Source: Streptomyces sp. JB150
GTDB lineage: Bacteria > Actinomycetota > Actinomycetes > Streptomycetales > Streptomycetaceae
Reading direction: 5' to 3'
DNA: 64,000 bases
NCBI RefSeq assembly: GCF_011193355.1
Contig: NZ_CP049780.1
Location: forward strand, 5,189,803-5,253,802
Shown: piece after piece, positions 16,592-25,279 of the stretch
Layout of the letters: the number at the start of each line of letters is the position of its first letter
How positions within the stretch are numbered: position 1 is the first letter of the stretch
Notes under the pieces: generated by a model
Seen by the model: the letters and a program-made list of their open reading frames with translations, nothing else
What the model was told of the DNA's origin: nothing
The model's database searches: none
Program-made: the position numbers and the translations under genes

Positions 16592-19500
16592 CTACCCGTC
16601 CGACGATTTGCCACCCGAACGAGGCGCGCCCACCGTGGCACCGGCCTTGACGCCGCCGTCCTTGCCGGCCGCCGGCGCCTCAAAAGACTCCAACGCCTCC
16701 AGCACGTCCTGGACACGGGAGATCTCGGCGTTGATGTCCTCGCGACGGCGCATCAGGACCTCCAGCTCGCGCTTGCCCTCCTCGACCGTGCGCTGGGCCT
16801 CGCGGACCGCCTCGGCCTTCAGCTCCTCGGCCTCCTTGATGAGCTTGGCCTTCTTCTGCTCGGCCTCCTTCAGCAGCCCCTCGGCCTTCTTCACCGCGGC
16901 GATCCGCACCTTGCCGGCCTCGGAGTTGGCCTCCGACACCAGCTCCTTCGCCTTCGCCTCGGCCTTGGCCAGCTGCTCCTCGGCGGCCTTGATCAGCGCG
17001 TCGCAGCGGTCGCCGGTCGACTTCATGGTGTCGGCGGCCTCGCGGCGGGCCCGCTCGTGCAGCTCCTCGATCTCGGTGGTGACGCGGTCGCGCAGCTCCT
17101 CCGCGCGCTCCCTTATGGCCGTCGCGTCCCGGCGGGCGCCGACCAGCAGCTCGTCCGCGTCCGTACGGGCCTTCTCCACCAGGGAGTTGCCCTCGATCGT
17201 CGCCTGCGAGACGATCCGCTCCGCCTCTTTGCGTGCCGCGCCCACCATGGTGTCGGCCTGCGACTCGGCGTCCGCGGTGGTCTTCAGCGCCTGCTCCTGC
17301 GCCTCCGCGAGCAGCTTGTCGACCTCCGCGGTGGTCTCCGAGATGAGCTTGTCGACCTGCTCGGCCGCCTCCGAACGCCGCTTGTTGGCCTCCTTGCGGG
17401 CCTCGTCCAGGGTCCGCTCGGCCTCCTCGCGCGCCGTCGCGGTGACCCGCTCGGCCTCCTCGGCCGCCTCGGCCCTGACCCGCTCCGACTCCGCCCGCAC
17501 GCGCTCCGCGCGCGCCTGCGCCGACCCGACCGTCTCCGCGGCCTCGGCACGCAGCCGCTCCGCCTCGCCGGTGGCCTCCGCGAGCAGCTGCTCGGCGTTC
17601 GCGACCGCCTCGGTGCGCACCCGCTCGGCCTCGGTCAGCGCCTCGGTGGTGACGCGGTCCGCCTCGGCCAGTGCCTCGGTCGTGACGCGGTCCGCCTCCG
17701 CAAGCGCCTCCGTGCGCACCCGCTCGGCCTCGGCCGTGGTCTCCGTGCGCAGCCGCTCCGCCTCGGTGACCGCCTCGGTGGTGACGCGCTCGGCCTCCGC
17801 GGCCGCCTTCGTCGTGACCCGCTCGGCCTCCGCCAGCGCCTCGGTGCGCACCCGCTCGGCCTCGGCGGCCGTCTCCGTGGTCAGGCGCTCGGCCTCGGAC
17901 CGCGCCTCGGTGATGAGGGTGTCCGCCTGCGTCGCCGCGTCCGAGCGGATCCGGTTGGCGTCCTCGCGGGCGTCCGCACGGGTGCGGGCCGCCGCCTGGT
18001 CGGCCTCGGCGAGGTTGTCCGTCGCCTCCGTGCGCAGCCGCTGGGCGTACTCCGACGCGTCCGACCGCACCCGCTCCGACTCGGCCAGCGCCTCCGCCAT
18101 GGTGCGCTCCGCGAGCGCCTTGGCGGCCTCCACCTCCTCGGTGGCCTCGCGGCGCAGCCGGGTCGCGTCCTCGCTCGCCCGCTCCCGCTCGGCGTACGCG
18201 TCGGTGCGGACCCGGTCCGCCTCCTCCTCGGCCTCCCTGCGGGTGCGCTCCGCCGCGTGCTCGGCGGCGCTGCGCAGGCCCTGGATCTCCTGCTGCGCCT
18301 GCTCGTGCAGCCCGGCGACCGAGTCGCGCACCTGCTGGGCGTGGAGCTCGGCCGCGGCCACCATCTCGGTGGCGCGCCGGTCGGCCTCCTCGACCAGCCG
18401 GACCGCCTCGGCCTGCGCCTCCTCCACGCGCTTGCGCGCGCTCGCCAGCAGCTCCTCGCTCTGCTCGCGGGCCCGTTCGCGCTCCTGGTCGGCCTCCTGC
18501 CGGGCCGCGCCCAGCGTCTCCTCGGCCTCGCGGCGGCGCCGGGCGGCCTCCTCCTGCGCGGCGGCCAGCGTCTCCGACGCCTCCGCGGCCAGCCGCTCGG
18601 CGGCGGCCTGCGCCTCGGCGCGCATCCGGTCGGCGCTCTCCTGCGCCTCCTGCTTCAGCCGCTCCGCCTCCGCGGCGGCCTCCGACCGCAGCCGTACGGC
18701 GACGGCCTCGCCCTCCGCGCGGGACGCCGACGCGTCGGCGGCGGCCTCGTCACGCAGCCGCTCGGCCTCCGTCTCGGCCTGCTGCTGCAGCGTGCGGATC
18801 CGCTCGGCGGACTCGGCGCGCAGCCGGTCGGTCTCCTCGGTGGCCTCCCGGCGCAGCCGGGCGGCCTCCTCACGGGCCTCCGTCAGCGCCTGCTCGGCCG
18901 CGGCCAGCCGCTGCTCGGCCTCCGCGTGCAGGCGGGCCAGCTCCTCGGCGGCCTCCGCCTGCCGGGCCGCGACCGCCCGCTCGGTCTCCTCGCGCAGCTC
19001 GCGCGCCGCCCGCTCGGCCTCGGCCCTGACGGTCTCGGCCTGCTCGGCGGCCTCCTCGCGGTGGCGCTCGGCCTCCGCGCGGGTGCGCTCCAGGGTCTCC
19101 TCAGCCTGCCGGCGCAGCGTCGTCGCCCGCTCGATGGCCTCGGTGCGGACCTTCTCGCTGTCCGCGGTGGCGGTGCGGCGCAGCTCGTCCGCGTCGGCCT
19201 TCGCCTTGGCCAGCAGTTCCTCGGCGGACTTCGCCGCCTCCTCGATCTGCGCCACGGCCTCCTTGCGGGCCGCGGCGCGGATCTTCTCGCCCTCCTCGAC
19301 CGCGTCGGCGCGCAGCTGCTCGGCCTCGCCGCGCAGCCGGCGGGCCTCCTCCTGCAACTCGACGGTCTTGGCGCGGTACTCCTCGGTGTCGTCCTTCGCC
19401 GCGCCCTTGAGCTGCTCGGCGATGTCGTGCGCCTCGGCGCGCAGCCGGTCCGCCTCGGCCTCGGCCTCGCGGCGGATCCGCTCGGCCTCCTCGGCGGCGG

Positions 19501-20671
19501 CCCTGGTGGTCTTCTTGGCGTCCTCGGACGCCTTGGTCAGCACGTCCTCGGCGGTCTTCGCCGCCTTCGACAGCTGGGTGGCGGTCTCCTCGGCGGCGAT
19601 CGCACGGGCCTTCTCGACGGCCTCCGCGACGATCTTCTCGGCCTCCGCGCGGGCGTCCGCGACCAGCTGCTCGGCCTCCGCCTTGGTGGACTCGGCCTCC
19701 TTGGTGGCCTCGCTGACCAGCCGGGCGACCTGCTCCTTGGCGGTGCGGGTGCGGGTCTCGTTGGCGGCCTCGGCGCTCGCCAGGGTCTTGGCGGCGGCCT
19801 CCTTGGCCTCGGTGACCAGCTTCTCCGCCTCGGACTGCGCCTTGCGCAGCGCCTCCTCGGCCTGGGCCATCCGCTGCTCGGCGGCGCGGCTCAGCTCGGC
19901 GGCCTGCCGGCGGGCGGCCTCCGACTCGCTGGCGGTGGAGGTGCGCAGCTGCTCGGCGTGGTCGGTGGCCTCCTGCGCCTGCGTGGAGGCGGCGTTGAGC
20001 AGCCGCTCGGCGTCCGCGCGGGCGCGGCGCAGCAGCTGTTCGGCCTCCGCGCGGGCCGCCTCGGCCTCGGCCTGCAGGCGCTGGCGGGCCTCGGCGGTGA
20101 GCCGTTCGGCCTCCGCGCGGGCGGCGGCCATCGCCTGCTCGGCCTCCGCGCGGGACTCCTCCAGCAGCCGGCGCGCCTGCTGCTCGGTGCGGGCACGCAA
20201 CTGCTCCGCCCACGCCACGTTCTCGTTGACGTGCGACTCGACGGTCTGCCGGCGTTCGGCCAGCTCCTGGTCGAGCTGCTGGCGCCGGGTCACGGCCTCC
20301 TGGTGCAGCTCCGCCTGGAGCCGGGCGGCCTGCTCGGCGTGCTCCTGAAGGATGCGCTGGGTCTGCGCCCTGGCCTGGCTCAGCTCGCGCTCGGCGTCGG
20401 CGCGGATCTGGTCGGCCTGCATCTGCGCGTTGCGCAGCAACTGTTCGGCCTGGTAGCCGATGTCGGCGCTGTCGTAGGCGGGCCGGGTCATGAGGGTGCG
20501 GCGCGCCTCGTGCAGCTTGGCCCGCAACACCTCGACCTGGTAGCCGAGGTCCTCGGCGTGCTGGATGGCCTTTTCCCGCTCGGTCCTCAGCCGCTTCATC
20601 TCGGCCTCGAACCGAGAGAGGTGGTCGACGTCAGCCGCCGGCTCTCGCTCCTGGCTCTCGTAGCCCCGCAC
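16592..20671 (-). CDS. scy: Scy, giant coiled-coil scaffold of the hyphal tip
   Basis: Scy (Streptomyces cytoskeletal element) is the long coiled-coil scaffold that partners DivIVA and FilP at the growing tip and controls branching. The protein is about 1359 residues (S. coelicolor Scy is about 1326). A short heptad-type N-terminus (LSRFEAEMKRLRTEREKAI) is followed by more than 1000 residues of hendecad-like repeats of the form AEAERVRTEAL, encoded as near-repeated 33-base units. This makes the gene one long imperfect repeat array. The GTG at 20671 (MRGYESQEREPAAD) has GGGA seven bases upstream and is preferred; an in-frame TTG at 20701 is possible. The C-terminus is a Lys/Gly-rich flexible tail. 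Confidence 0.94.
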   Translation of the reverse strand: MRGYESQEREPAADVDHLSRFEAEMKRLRTEREKAIQHAEDLGYQVEVLRAKLHEARRTLMTRPAYDSADIGYQAEQLLRNAQMQADQIRADAERELSQARAQTQRILQEHAEQAARLQAELHQEAVTRRQQLDQELAERRQTVESHVNENVAWAEQLRARTEQQARRLLEESRAEAEQAMAAARAEAERLTAEARQRLQAEAEAARAEAEQLLRRARADAERLLNAASTQAQEATDHAEQLRTSTASESEAARRQAAELSRAAEQRMAQAEEALRKAQSEAEKLVTEAKEAAAKTLASAEAANETRTRTAKEQVARLVSEATKEAESTKAEAEQLVADARAEAEKIVAEAVEKARAIAAEETATQLSKAAKTAEDVLTKASEDAKKTTRAAAEEAERIRREAEAEADRLRAEAHDIAEQLKGAAKDDTEEYRAKTVELQEEARRLRGEAEQLRADAVEEGEKIRAAARKEAVAQIEEAAKSAEELLAKAKADADELRRTATADSEKVRTEAIERATTLRRQAEETLERTRAEAERHREEAAEQAETVRAEAERAARELREETERAVAARQAEAAEELARLHAEAEQRLAAAEQALTEAREEAARLRREATEETDRLRAESAERIRTLQQQAETEAERLRDEAAADASASRAEGEAVAVRLRSEAAAEAERLKQEAQESADRMRAEAQAAAERLAAEASETLAAAQEEAARRRREAEETLGAARQEADQERERAREQSEELLASARKRVEEAQAEAVRLVEEADRRATEMVAAAELHAQQVRDSVAGLHEQAQQEIQGLRSAAEHAAERTRREAEEEADRVRTDAYAERERASEDATRLRREATEEVEAAKALAERTMAEALAESERVRSDASEYAQRLRTEATDNLAEADQAAARTRADAREDANRIRSDAATQADTLITEARSEAERLTTETAAEAERVRTEALAEAERVTTKAAAEAERVTTEAVTEAERLRTETTAEAERVRTEALAEADRVTTEALAEADRVTTEALTEAERVRTEAVANAEQLLAEATGEAERLRAEAAETVGSAQARAERVRAESERVRAEAAEEAERVTATAREEAERTLDEARKEANKRRSEAAEQVDKLISETTAEVDKLLAEAQEQALKTTADAESQADTMVGAARKEAERIVSQATIEGNSLVEKARTDADELLVGARRDATAIRERAEELRDRVTTEIEELHERARREAADTMKSTGDRCDALIKAAEEQLAKAEAKAKELVSEANSEAGKVRIAAVKKAEGLLKEAEQKKAKLIKEAEELKAEAVREAQRTVEEGKRELEVLMRRREDINAEISRVQDVLEALESFEAPAAGKDGGVKAGATVGAPRSGGKSSDG

Positions 20672-20882
20672 TGCGCGGTCCCATCCGTCCCCTGGTCGCA
20701 AGTCTCTCCAAACGAGCTCCGTCCATCCGCCGAACGGGGCCCCCGGGGAATGGTGTCAGATCAACGACGGAACACGGGCTGCTGCCCCGACGCTCGTCCC
20801 CCGAAACCCGGACCCCGGCACGGGTCGCCCCGGTGGAAGCGGGGCGACCGACCCCAACCCTACCGGCCCCTATGTACGAGGG

Positions 20883-21323
20883 TCAGTGCTCAGGTGACTC
20901 AACAGGCGCCGAAGTGACCAGTTCTGTCAGGACGCCATGGCAGTCCTTGGGGTGCAGGAAGGTGATCCGCGACCCCATGGAGCCGCGCCGGGGCTCGTCG
21001 TAGAGCACCCGCACGCCCTTGTCCTTGATGGCGGCGGCGTCCCCGTCGACGTCCGCGGTGCCGAAGGCGATGTGGTGGACGCCCTCGCCGTTCCTGGCCA
21101 GCCACTTGGCGACGGTGGAGTCCTCGCGGGTCGGTTCCAGGAGCTGGAGGTACGACGCCCCGCCGTCGGACGTATCGTTGATCTTGAGCATGGCCTCGCG
21201 CACGCCCTGCTCTTCGTTGACCTCGGTGTGGAACACCTCGAAGCCATACGTGGCACGGTAGAACTCGACGGTCTTGTCGAGGTCGAAACAGGCGATCCCG
21301 ATGTGGTCGATTCGCGTCAGCAT
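20883..21323 (-). CDS. mce: Methylmalonyl-CoA epimerase
   Basis: This enzyme interconverts (2R)- and (2S)-methylmalonyl-CoA, connecting the mutases with polyketide extender units and propionate metabolism. The 146-residue VOC-fold protein has the two-repeat metal site: RIDHIGIAC (His7), a central Gln (YLQLLEP), GVHHIAFG (second His) and LTELV (metal Glu near the C-terminus). The length is typical. It is divergent from the thiolase-meaB operon, which belongs to the same pathway area. Confidence 0.94.
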   Translation of the reverse strand: MLTRIDHIGIACFDLDKTVEFYRATYGFEVFHTEVNEEQGVREAMLKINDTSDGGASYLQLLEPTREDSTVAKWLARNGEGVHHIAFGTADVDGDAAAIKDKGVRVLYDEPRRGSMGSRITFLHPKDCHGVLTELVTSAPVESPEH

Positions 21324-21469
21324 GGACTCAGTGCAGCGCTCCGGAGGTGGTTACGCAACGTGCGCGCGATCACACCGACAGCCCGATGACGGGCGGGATA
21401 CCGCTCAGTACATTCGAGTAAACCCTCGTTCACTCCTCGGCTGTGCAGCCGGTAAGGGGATCGCAGCTC

Positions 21470-22684
21470 ATGTCTTCTGGAACTTCTGGGACAAACGGCA
21501 CGACGTCCGTCATCGTCGCGGGTGCGCGTACCCCGATGGGGCGGCTGCTCGGCTCGCTGAAGTCCTTCTCCGGAGCCGACCTCGGCGGCTTCGCGATCAA
21601 GGCCGCCCTCGACCGTGCGGGGATCGGCGGCGACCAGGTGCAGTACGTGATCATGGGCCAGGTGCTCCAGGCCGGCGCGGGCCAGATCCCGGCCCGCCAG
21701 GCGGCCGTCAAGGCGGGCATCCCGATGAACGTCCCCGCGCTCACCATCAACAAGGTCTGCCTCTCCGGCCTCGACGCCATCGCGCTGGCCGACCAGCTGA
21801 TCCGCGCCGGCGAGTTCGACATCGTGGTCGCCGGCGGCCAGGAGTCCATGACCAACGCCCCCCACCTGCTGCCGAAGTCCCGCGAGGGCTTCAAGTACGG
21901 CGCGGTGCAGATGCTCGACGCGATGGCGTACGACGGTCTGACCGACGCCTTCGAGAACATCGCCATGGGCGAGTCCACGGAGAAGCACAACGCCCGCCTC
22001 GGCATCAGCCGCGAGGCGCAGGACGAGATCGCCGCCCTGTCCCACCAGCGGGCCGCCGCCGCGCAGAAGAACGGCGTCTTCGAGGCCGAGATCACCCCGG
22101 TCGAGATCCCGCAGCGCAAGGGCGATCCCGTTCTCTTCAGCAAGGACGAGGGCATCCGCGGCGACACCACCGTGGAGTCCCTGGCCAAGCTGCGCCCGGC
22201 GTTCTCCAAGGACGGCACGATCACCGCCGGCTCCTCCTCGCAGATCTCCGACGGCGCCGCCGCGGTGGTGGTGATGAGCAAGGCCAAGGCGCAGGAGCTG
22301 GGCCTGGACTGGATCGCCGAGATCGGCGCCCACGGCAACGTCGCCGGCCCGGACAACTCTTTGCAGTCGCAGCCGTCGAACGCGATCGCACACGCCCTGA
22401 AGAAGGAGGGCCTGGAGGTCTCCGACCTCGACCTGATCGAGATCAACGAGGCCTTCGCCGCGGTCGCCGTGCAGTCAATGAAGGACCTCGGCGTGTCCAC
22501 CGAAAAGGTGAACGTCAACGGGGGTGCCATCGCCCTGGGGCACCCGATCGGCATGTCCGGCGCCCGGCTCGTGCTGCACCTCGCGCTGGAGCTGAAGCGG
22601 CGCGGCGGCGGTGTCGGCGCGGCCGCGCTGTGCGGCGGCGGCGGCCAGGGCGACGCGCTGATCGTGCGGGTGCCGAAGGCCTGA
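21470..22684 (+). CDS. Acetyl-CoA C-acetyltransferase (thiolase)
   Basis: Reversible Claisen condensation of two acetyl-CoA to acetoacetyl-CoA. The 404-residue protein carries the nucleophilic Cys97 in [10 protein letters not shown], the [11 protein letters not shown] signature, the active-site His in [17 protein letters not shown], and the second Cys in [13 protein letters not shown]. The start ATG at 21470 has AAGGGGA ten bases upstream. A GTG at 21443 lies in frame but lacks a site. It is 41 bases upstream of meaB and likely cotranscribed with it. The upstream 146 bases shared with mce hold the divergent promoters. Confidence 0.93.
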   Translation: MSSGTSGTNGTTSVIVAGARTPMGRLLGSLKSFSGADLGGFAIKAALDRAGIGGDQVQYVIMGQVLQAGAGQIPARQAAVKAGIPMNVPALTINKVCLSGLDAIALADQLIRAGEFDIVVAGGQESMTNAPHLLPKSREGFKYGAVQMLDAMAYDGLTDAFENIAMGESTEKHNARLGISREAQDEIAALSHQRAAAAQKNGVFEAEITPVEIPQRKGDPVLFSKDEGIRGDTTVESLAKLRPAFSKDGTITAGSSSQISDGAAAVVVMSKAKAQELGLDWIAEIGAHGNVAGPDNSLQSQPSNAIAHALKKEGLEVSDLDLIEINEAFAAVAVQSMKDLGVSTEKVNVNGGAIALGHPIGMSGARLVLHLALELKRRGGGVGAAALCGGGGQGDALIVRVPKA

Positions 22685-22725
22685 GCGGCCCTTTCGATAG
22701 CCGATCTCTAGTGAACGGAGCTGTG

Positions 22726-23682
22726 ATGCAGGACGTCTCCTCGCTGGTCGCCCAGGCCAGGGAAGGCCGGCCACGGGCCGTGGCCCGGCTGATCTCCCTG
22801 GTGGAGGGGGCGTCCCCGCAGCTCAGGGAGGTCATGGCGGCGCTCGCCCCGCTCACCGGCAACGCCTACGTCGTCGGTCTGACCGGCTCGCCCGGCGTCG
22901 GCAAGTCCACGTCCACCTCCGCGCTGGTCACGGCGTACCGCAAGCAGGGCAAGCGGGTCGGCGTCCTGGCCGTCGACCCCTCGTCCCCGTTCTCGGGCGG
23001 CGCCCTGCTCGGCGACCGCGTCCGCATGTCGGAGCACGCCTCCGACCCCGGCGTCTACATCCGCTCCATGGCGACCCGCGGCCACCTCGGCGGCCTCGCC
23101 TGGGCCGCGCCCCAGGCGATCCGGGTCCTGGACGCCGCGGGCTGCGACGTGATCCTGGTGGAGACGGTCGGCGTCGGCCAGTCGGAGGTCGAGATCGCCT
23201 CCCAGGCCGACACCTCCGTCGTCCTGCTGGCCCCCGGCATGGGCGACGGCATCCAGGCGGCGAAGGCCGGAATCCTGGAGATCGGCGACGTCTACGTCGT
23301 CAACAAGGCCGACCGTGACGGCGCCGACGCCACCGCCCGCGAGCTGAACCACATGCTGGGCCTCGGCGAGTCCCGCGGCCCCGGCGACTGGCGGCCCCCG
23401 ATCGTGAAGACGGTCGCCGCGCGCGCCGAGGGCGTCGACGAGGTGGTGGAGGCCCTGGAGAAGCACCGGGCCTGGATGGAGGAGCGCGGCGTCCTCGCCG
23501 AACGCCGCCTCGCCCGCGCCGCCCGCGAGGTCGAGACCATCGCGGTCACCGCCCTGCGCGAGCGCATCGGCGACCTCCACGGCGACCGCAGGCTGTCCGC
23601 CCTCGCGGAACGGATCGTCGCGGGCGAGCTGGATCCCTACCGCGCGGCGGACGAGCTGGTCGCGGGGCTGACGGAGGCCTAG
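22726..23682 (+). CDS. meaB: MeaB-type GTPase chaperone of B12-dependent acyl-CoA mutases
   Basis: MeaB/ArgK family G3E GTPase, which gates loading of adenosylcobalamin onto methylmalonyl- or isobutyryl-CoA mutase and protects the mutase from inactivation. The 318-residue protein shows the P-loop GSPGVGKST (about residues 51-59), VDPSSPFSGGALLGDRVRM, the ETVGVGQSEVEI switch segment and the base-recognition NKAD. ATG 22726 has ACGGAG five bases upstream. Its partner mutase in this window is IcmA (33575), and the adenosyltransferase at 871 supplies the cofactor. Confidence 0.94.
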   Translation: MQDVSSLVAQAREGRPRAVARLISLVEGASPQLREVMAALAPLTGNAYVVGLTGSPGVGKSTSTSALVTAYRKQGKRVGVLAVDPSSPFSGGALLGDRVRMSEHASDPGVYIRSMATRGHLGGLAWAAPQAIRVLDAAGCDVILVETVGVGQSEVEIASQADTSVVLLAPGMGDGIQAAKAGILEIGDVYVVNKADRDGADATARELNHMLGLGESRGPGDWRPPIVKTVAARAEGVDEVVEALEKHRAWMEERGVLAERRLARAAREVETIAVTALRERIGDLHGDRRLSALAERIVAGELDPYRAADELVAGLTEA

Positions 23683-23712
23683 GGCGGCTGAGGTCCAAGG
23701 TGGACGCGCCGC

Positions 23713-23851
23713 GTCGCCGGGTGCGGGCAGTGAGGGTTGCTCGCACAGTTCCCCGCGCCCCTCGAACGCGGTTCCGCCGCGCGGGCGCGTCAGCGCCCGA
23801 AGGGGCGCGGGGAACTGCGCGACCAGCCACCTACCGCCCGCACCCGGCGAC
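23713..23851. repeat. Long nested inverted repeat (intergenic, terminator-like)
   Basis: Two nested dyads lie between meaB (+) and the PepSY gene (-). The outer arms GTCGCCGGGTGCGGGC (23713-23728) and GCCCGCACCCGGCGAC (23836-23851) pair perfectly over 16 bases. The inner arms at 23742-23762 and 23801-23821 pair at 20 of 21 positions; the right arm contains GGGGCGCGGGGAACTGCGCG. This GC-rich sequence resembles a dispersed intergenic element I recall from many Streptomyces genomes. It can act as a bidirectional terminator. Confidence 0.75.
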
Positions 23852-23880
23852 GAAAGCCCGGCCCCGCAGGACCCACCCGC

Positions 23881-24495
23881 TCAGTCCTCCTCGGAGTCCG
23901 TCTCGGAACCGGAGTCGTCCCGCTCCGCCGTGACCTTCCCCGTCTTCAGGTCGACGCGCCAGTCCTGCCCGGACTCCCCGGCGGTCTCCACGTCCCACCC
24001 CGCGGAGCGCCCCTCGTCGTCGAGGTCCACGGACGTCACGACCCCCTCCGCGGCAGCGGCCCGCGCCGCCTCACGGGCGTCCACGTCGGCGCCCTTGAGC
24101 AGCGCGCGCGCCTTTGCGACGTCGTCCTCGTCCTTGTCGGTCTCCGTGCCGAGGACCTTGCCGCTCGCCGGGTCCACCCGGACGGTGTACGAGGTGCTGC
24201 CGGAGCCCAGGACGTCGACCTCCCAGGCGGCGACGTCCCGCTTGCCGTTCCCGCCGTCGTCCCCGTCCTCGTCCCGGTCGTCGTCCAGGTCCACGGAGAC
24301 CACGGTGCCCGCCCGCTCCTTCAGCGCGGCGTCGATGGCCTCCACGGCGGTCACCTCGCTCGCGGCCGCCCGGTCGGCGGAGCCGTCCGCGACGGCACCC
24401 TTCGCCCCGTCGTCACCGTTCGCGAAGGCGACCGCGGCTCCTCCGCCGAGCAGGGCGGTCGCGGTGACGGCGGCGATGACGATGTTGCGCTTCAT
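23881..24495 (-). CDS. Secreted PepSY-domain protein
   Basis: A 204-residue exported protein. The signal peptide KRNIVIAAVTATALLGGGAAVAFA is followed by two PepSY-like repeats. The first contains AIDAALKERAGTVVSVDLDDD...WEVDVLG and the second contains AARAAAAEGVVTSVDLDDE...GWDVETAG, separated by a very acidic Asp/Gly linker. PepSY domains are small extracytoplasmic modules often encoded beside two-component systems. This gene is divergent from the response regulator at 24614 and is probably one of its targets. The protein is strongly acidic, so metal or cation binding is possible. Confidence 0.88.
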   Translation of the reverse strand: MKRNIVIAAVTATALLGGGAAVAFANGDDGAKGAVADGSADRAAASEVTAVEAIDAALKERAGTVVSVDLDDDRDEDGDDGGNGKRDVAAWEVDVLGSGSTSYTVRVDPASGKVLGTETDKDEDDVAKARALLKGADVDAREAARAAAAEGVVTSVDLDDEGRSAGWDVETAGESGQDWRVDLKTGKVTAERDDSGSETDSEED

Positions 24496-24553
24496 GAGGA
24501 CCCTCCAGGTCGACTCGCTCGGTTGCGACGTGATCCACCCTGCCGAGCCGAAC

Positions 24554-24590
24554 CTGAAGCCACGCTGAAGCGACCTGAAGATCGCTTCAG
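24554..24590. promoter_or_regulatory. CTGAAG direct repeats, candidate OmpR-family binding site
   Basis: CTGAAG occurs at 24554, 24565 and 24575, with starts 11 and 10 bases apart. An inverted CTTCAG follows at 24585-24590. Direct repeats at about one helical turn are the standard architecture for OmpR/PhoB-type regulators. The array lies between the divergent PepSY and response regulator genes, which supports autoregulation and control of the PepSY gene. Confidence 0.6.
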
Positions 24591-24613
24591 CTTCGGTTTG
24601 CCACCCTGTACGC

Positions 24614-25279
24614 ATGCGCCTGCTGATCGTCGAGGACGAGAGACGCCTCGCCCTGTCCCTGGCCAACGGCCTCACCGCCGAGGGCTACGCCGTGGACGTC
24701 GTCCACGACGGCCTGGAGGGCCTGCACCGGGCGAGCGAGTCGCCGTACGACCTGGTCGTCCTCGACATCATGCTGCCGGGCATGAACGGCTACCGCGTCT
24801 GCTCCGCCCTGCGCGCCGCGGGGAACGACGTGCCGATCCTGATGCTGACCGCCAAGGACGGCGAGTACGACGAGGCGGAGGGCCTGGACACCGGCGCCGA
24901 CGACTACCTGACGAAACCGTTCTCGTACGTCGTCCTGGTGGCCCGGATCAAGGCGCTGCTGCGCCGCCGGAACACGGGGAGCGGCACCCCGGTGATCACG
25001 CTCGGCCCGCTGCGGCTGGACACCGGCGCCCGGCGGGTGGACAGGGACGGCGCGGAGGTCCCCCTCACGGCCAAGGAGTTCGCGGTGCTGGAGCAGCTCG
25101 CGCTGCGCGCCGGCGAGGTGGTCTCCAAGACGGAGATCCTGGAGCACGTGTGGGACTTCGCCTACGAGGGCGATCCGAACATCGTCGAGGTGTACGTCAG
25201 CGCCCTGCGCCGCAAGCTGGGCGCCCCGCTGATCCGTACCGTCCGGGGCGCCGGCTACCGCCTGGAGACCCCGCGATGA
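24614..25279 (+). CDS. OmpR-family response regulator
   Basis: A 221-residue regulator. The receiver domain has the acidic pair in VEDERR, phospho-acceptor Asp51 in LVVLDIMLPGMNG and LTKPF with the conserved Lys. It is followed by an OmpR winged helix with LTAKEFAVLEQLALRAGEVVSK and VEVYVSALRRKLG. There is no clear ribosome binding site before the ATG at 24614. It overlaps the histidine kinase gene by four bases (ATGA) and is divergent from the PepSY gene. Confidence 0.94.
   Translation: MRLLIVEDERRLALSLANGLTAEGYAVDVVHDGLEGLHRASESPYDLVVLDIMLPGMNGYRVCSALRAAGNDVPILMLTAKDGEYDEAEGLDTGADDYLTKPFSYVVLVARIKALLRRRNTGSGTPVITLGPLRLDTGARRVDRDGAEVPLTAKEFAVLEQLALRAGEVVSKTEILEHVWDFAYEGDPNIVEVYVSALRRKLGAPLIRTVRGAGYRLETPR

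Noticed and set aside
20671..20701. TTG start for scy giving ten extra residues
   Set aside because: The GTG at 20671 has a better placed GGGA, and known Scy proteins begin at the RGYESQEREP segment.
16433..20917. Very long open frames antisense to scy, giving Leu/Gly/Arg-rich proteins
   Set aside because: They are the mirror of a repetitive coiled-coil gene with G/C third positions. The translations are low-complexity and have no ribosome binding site.
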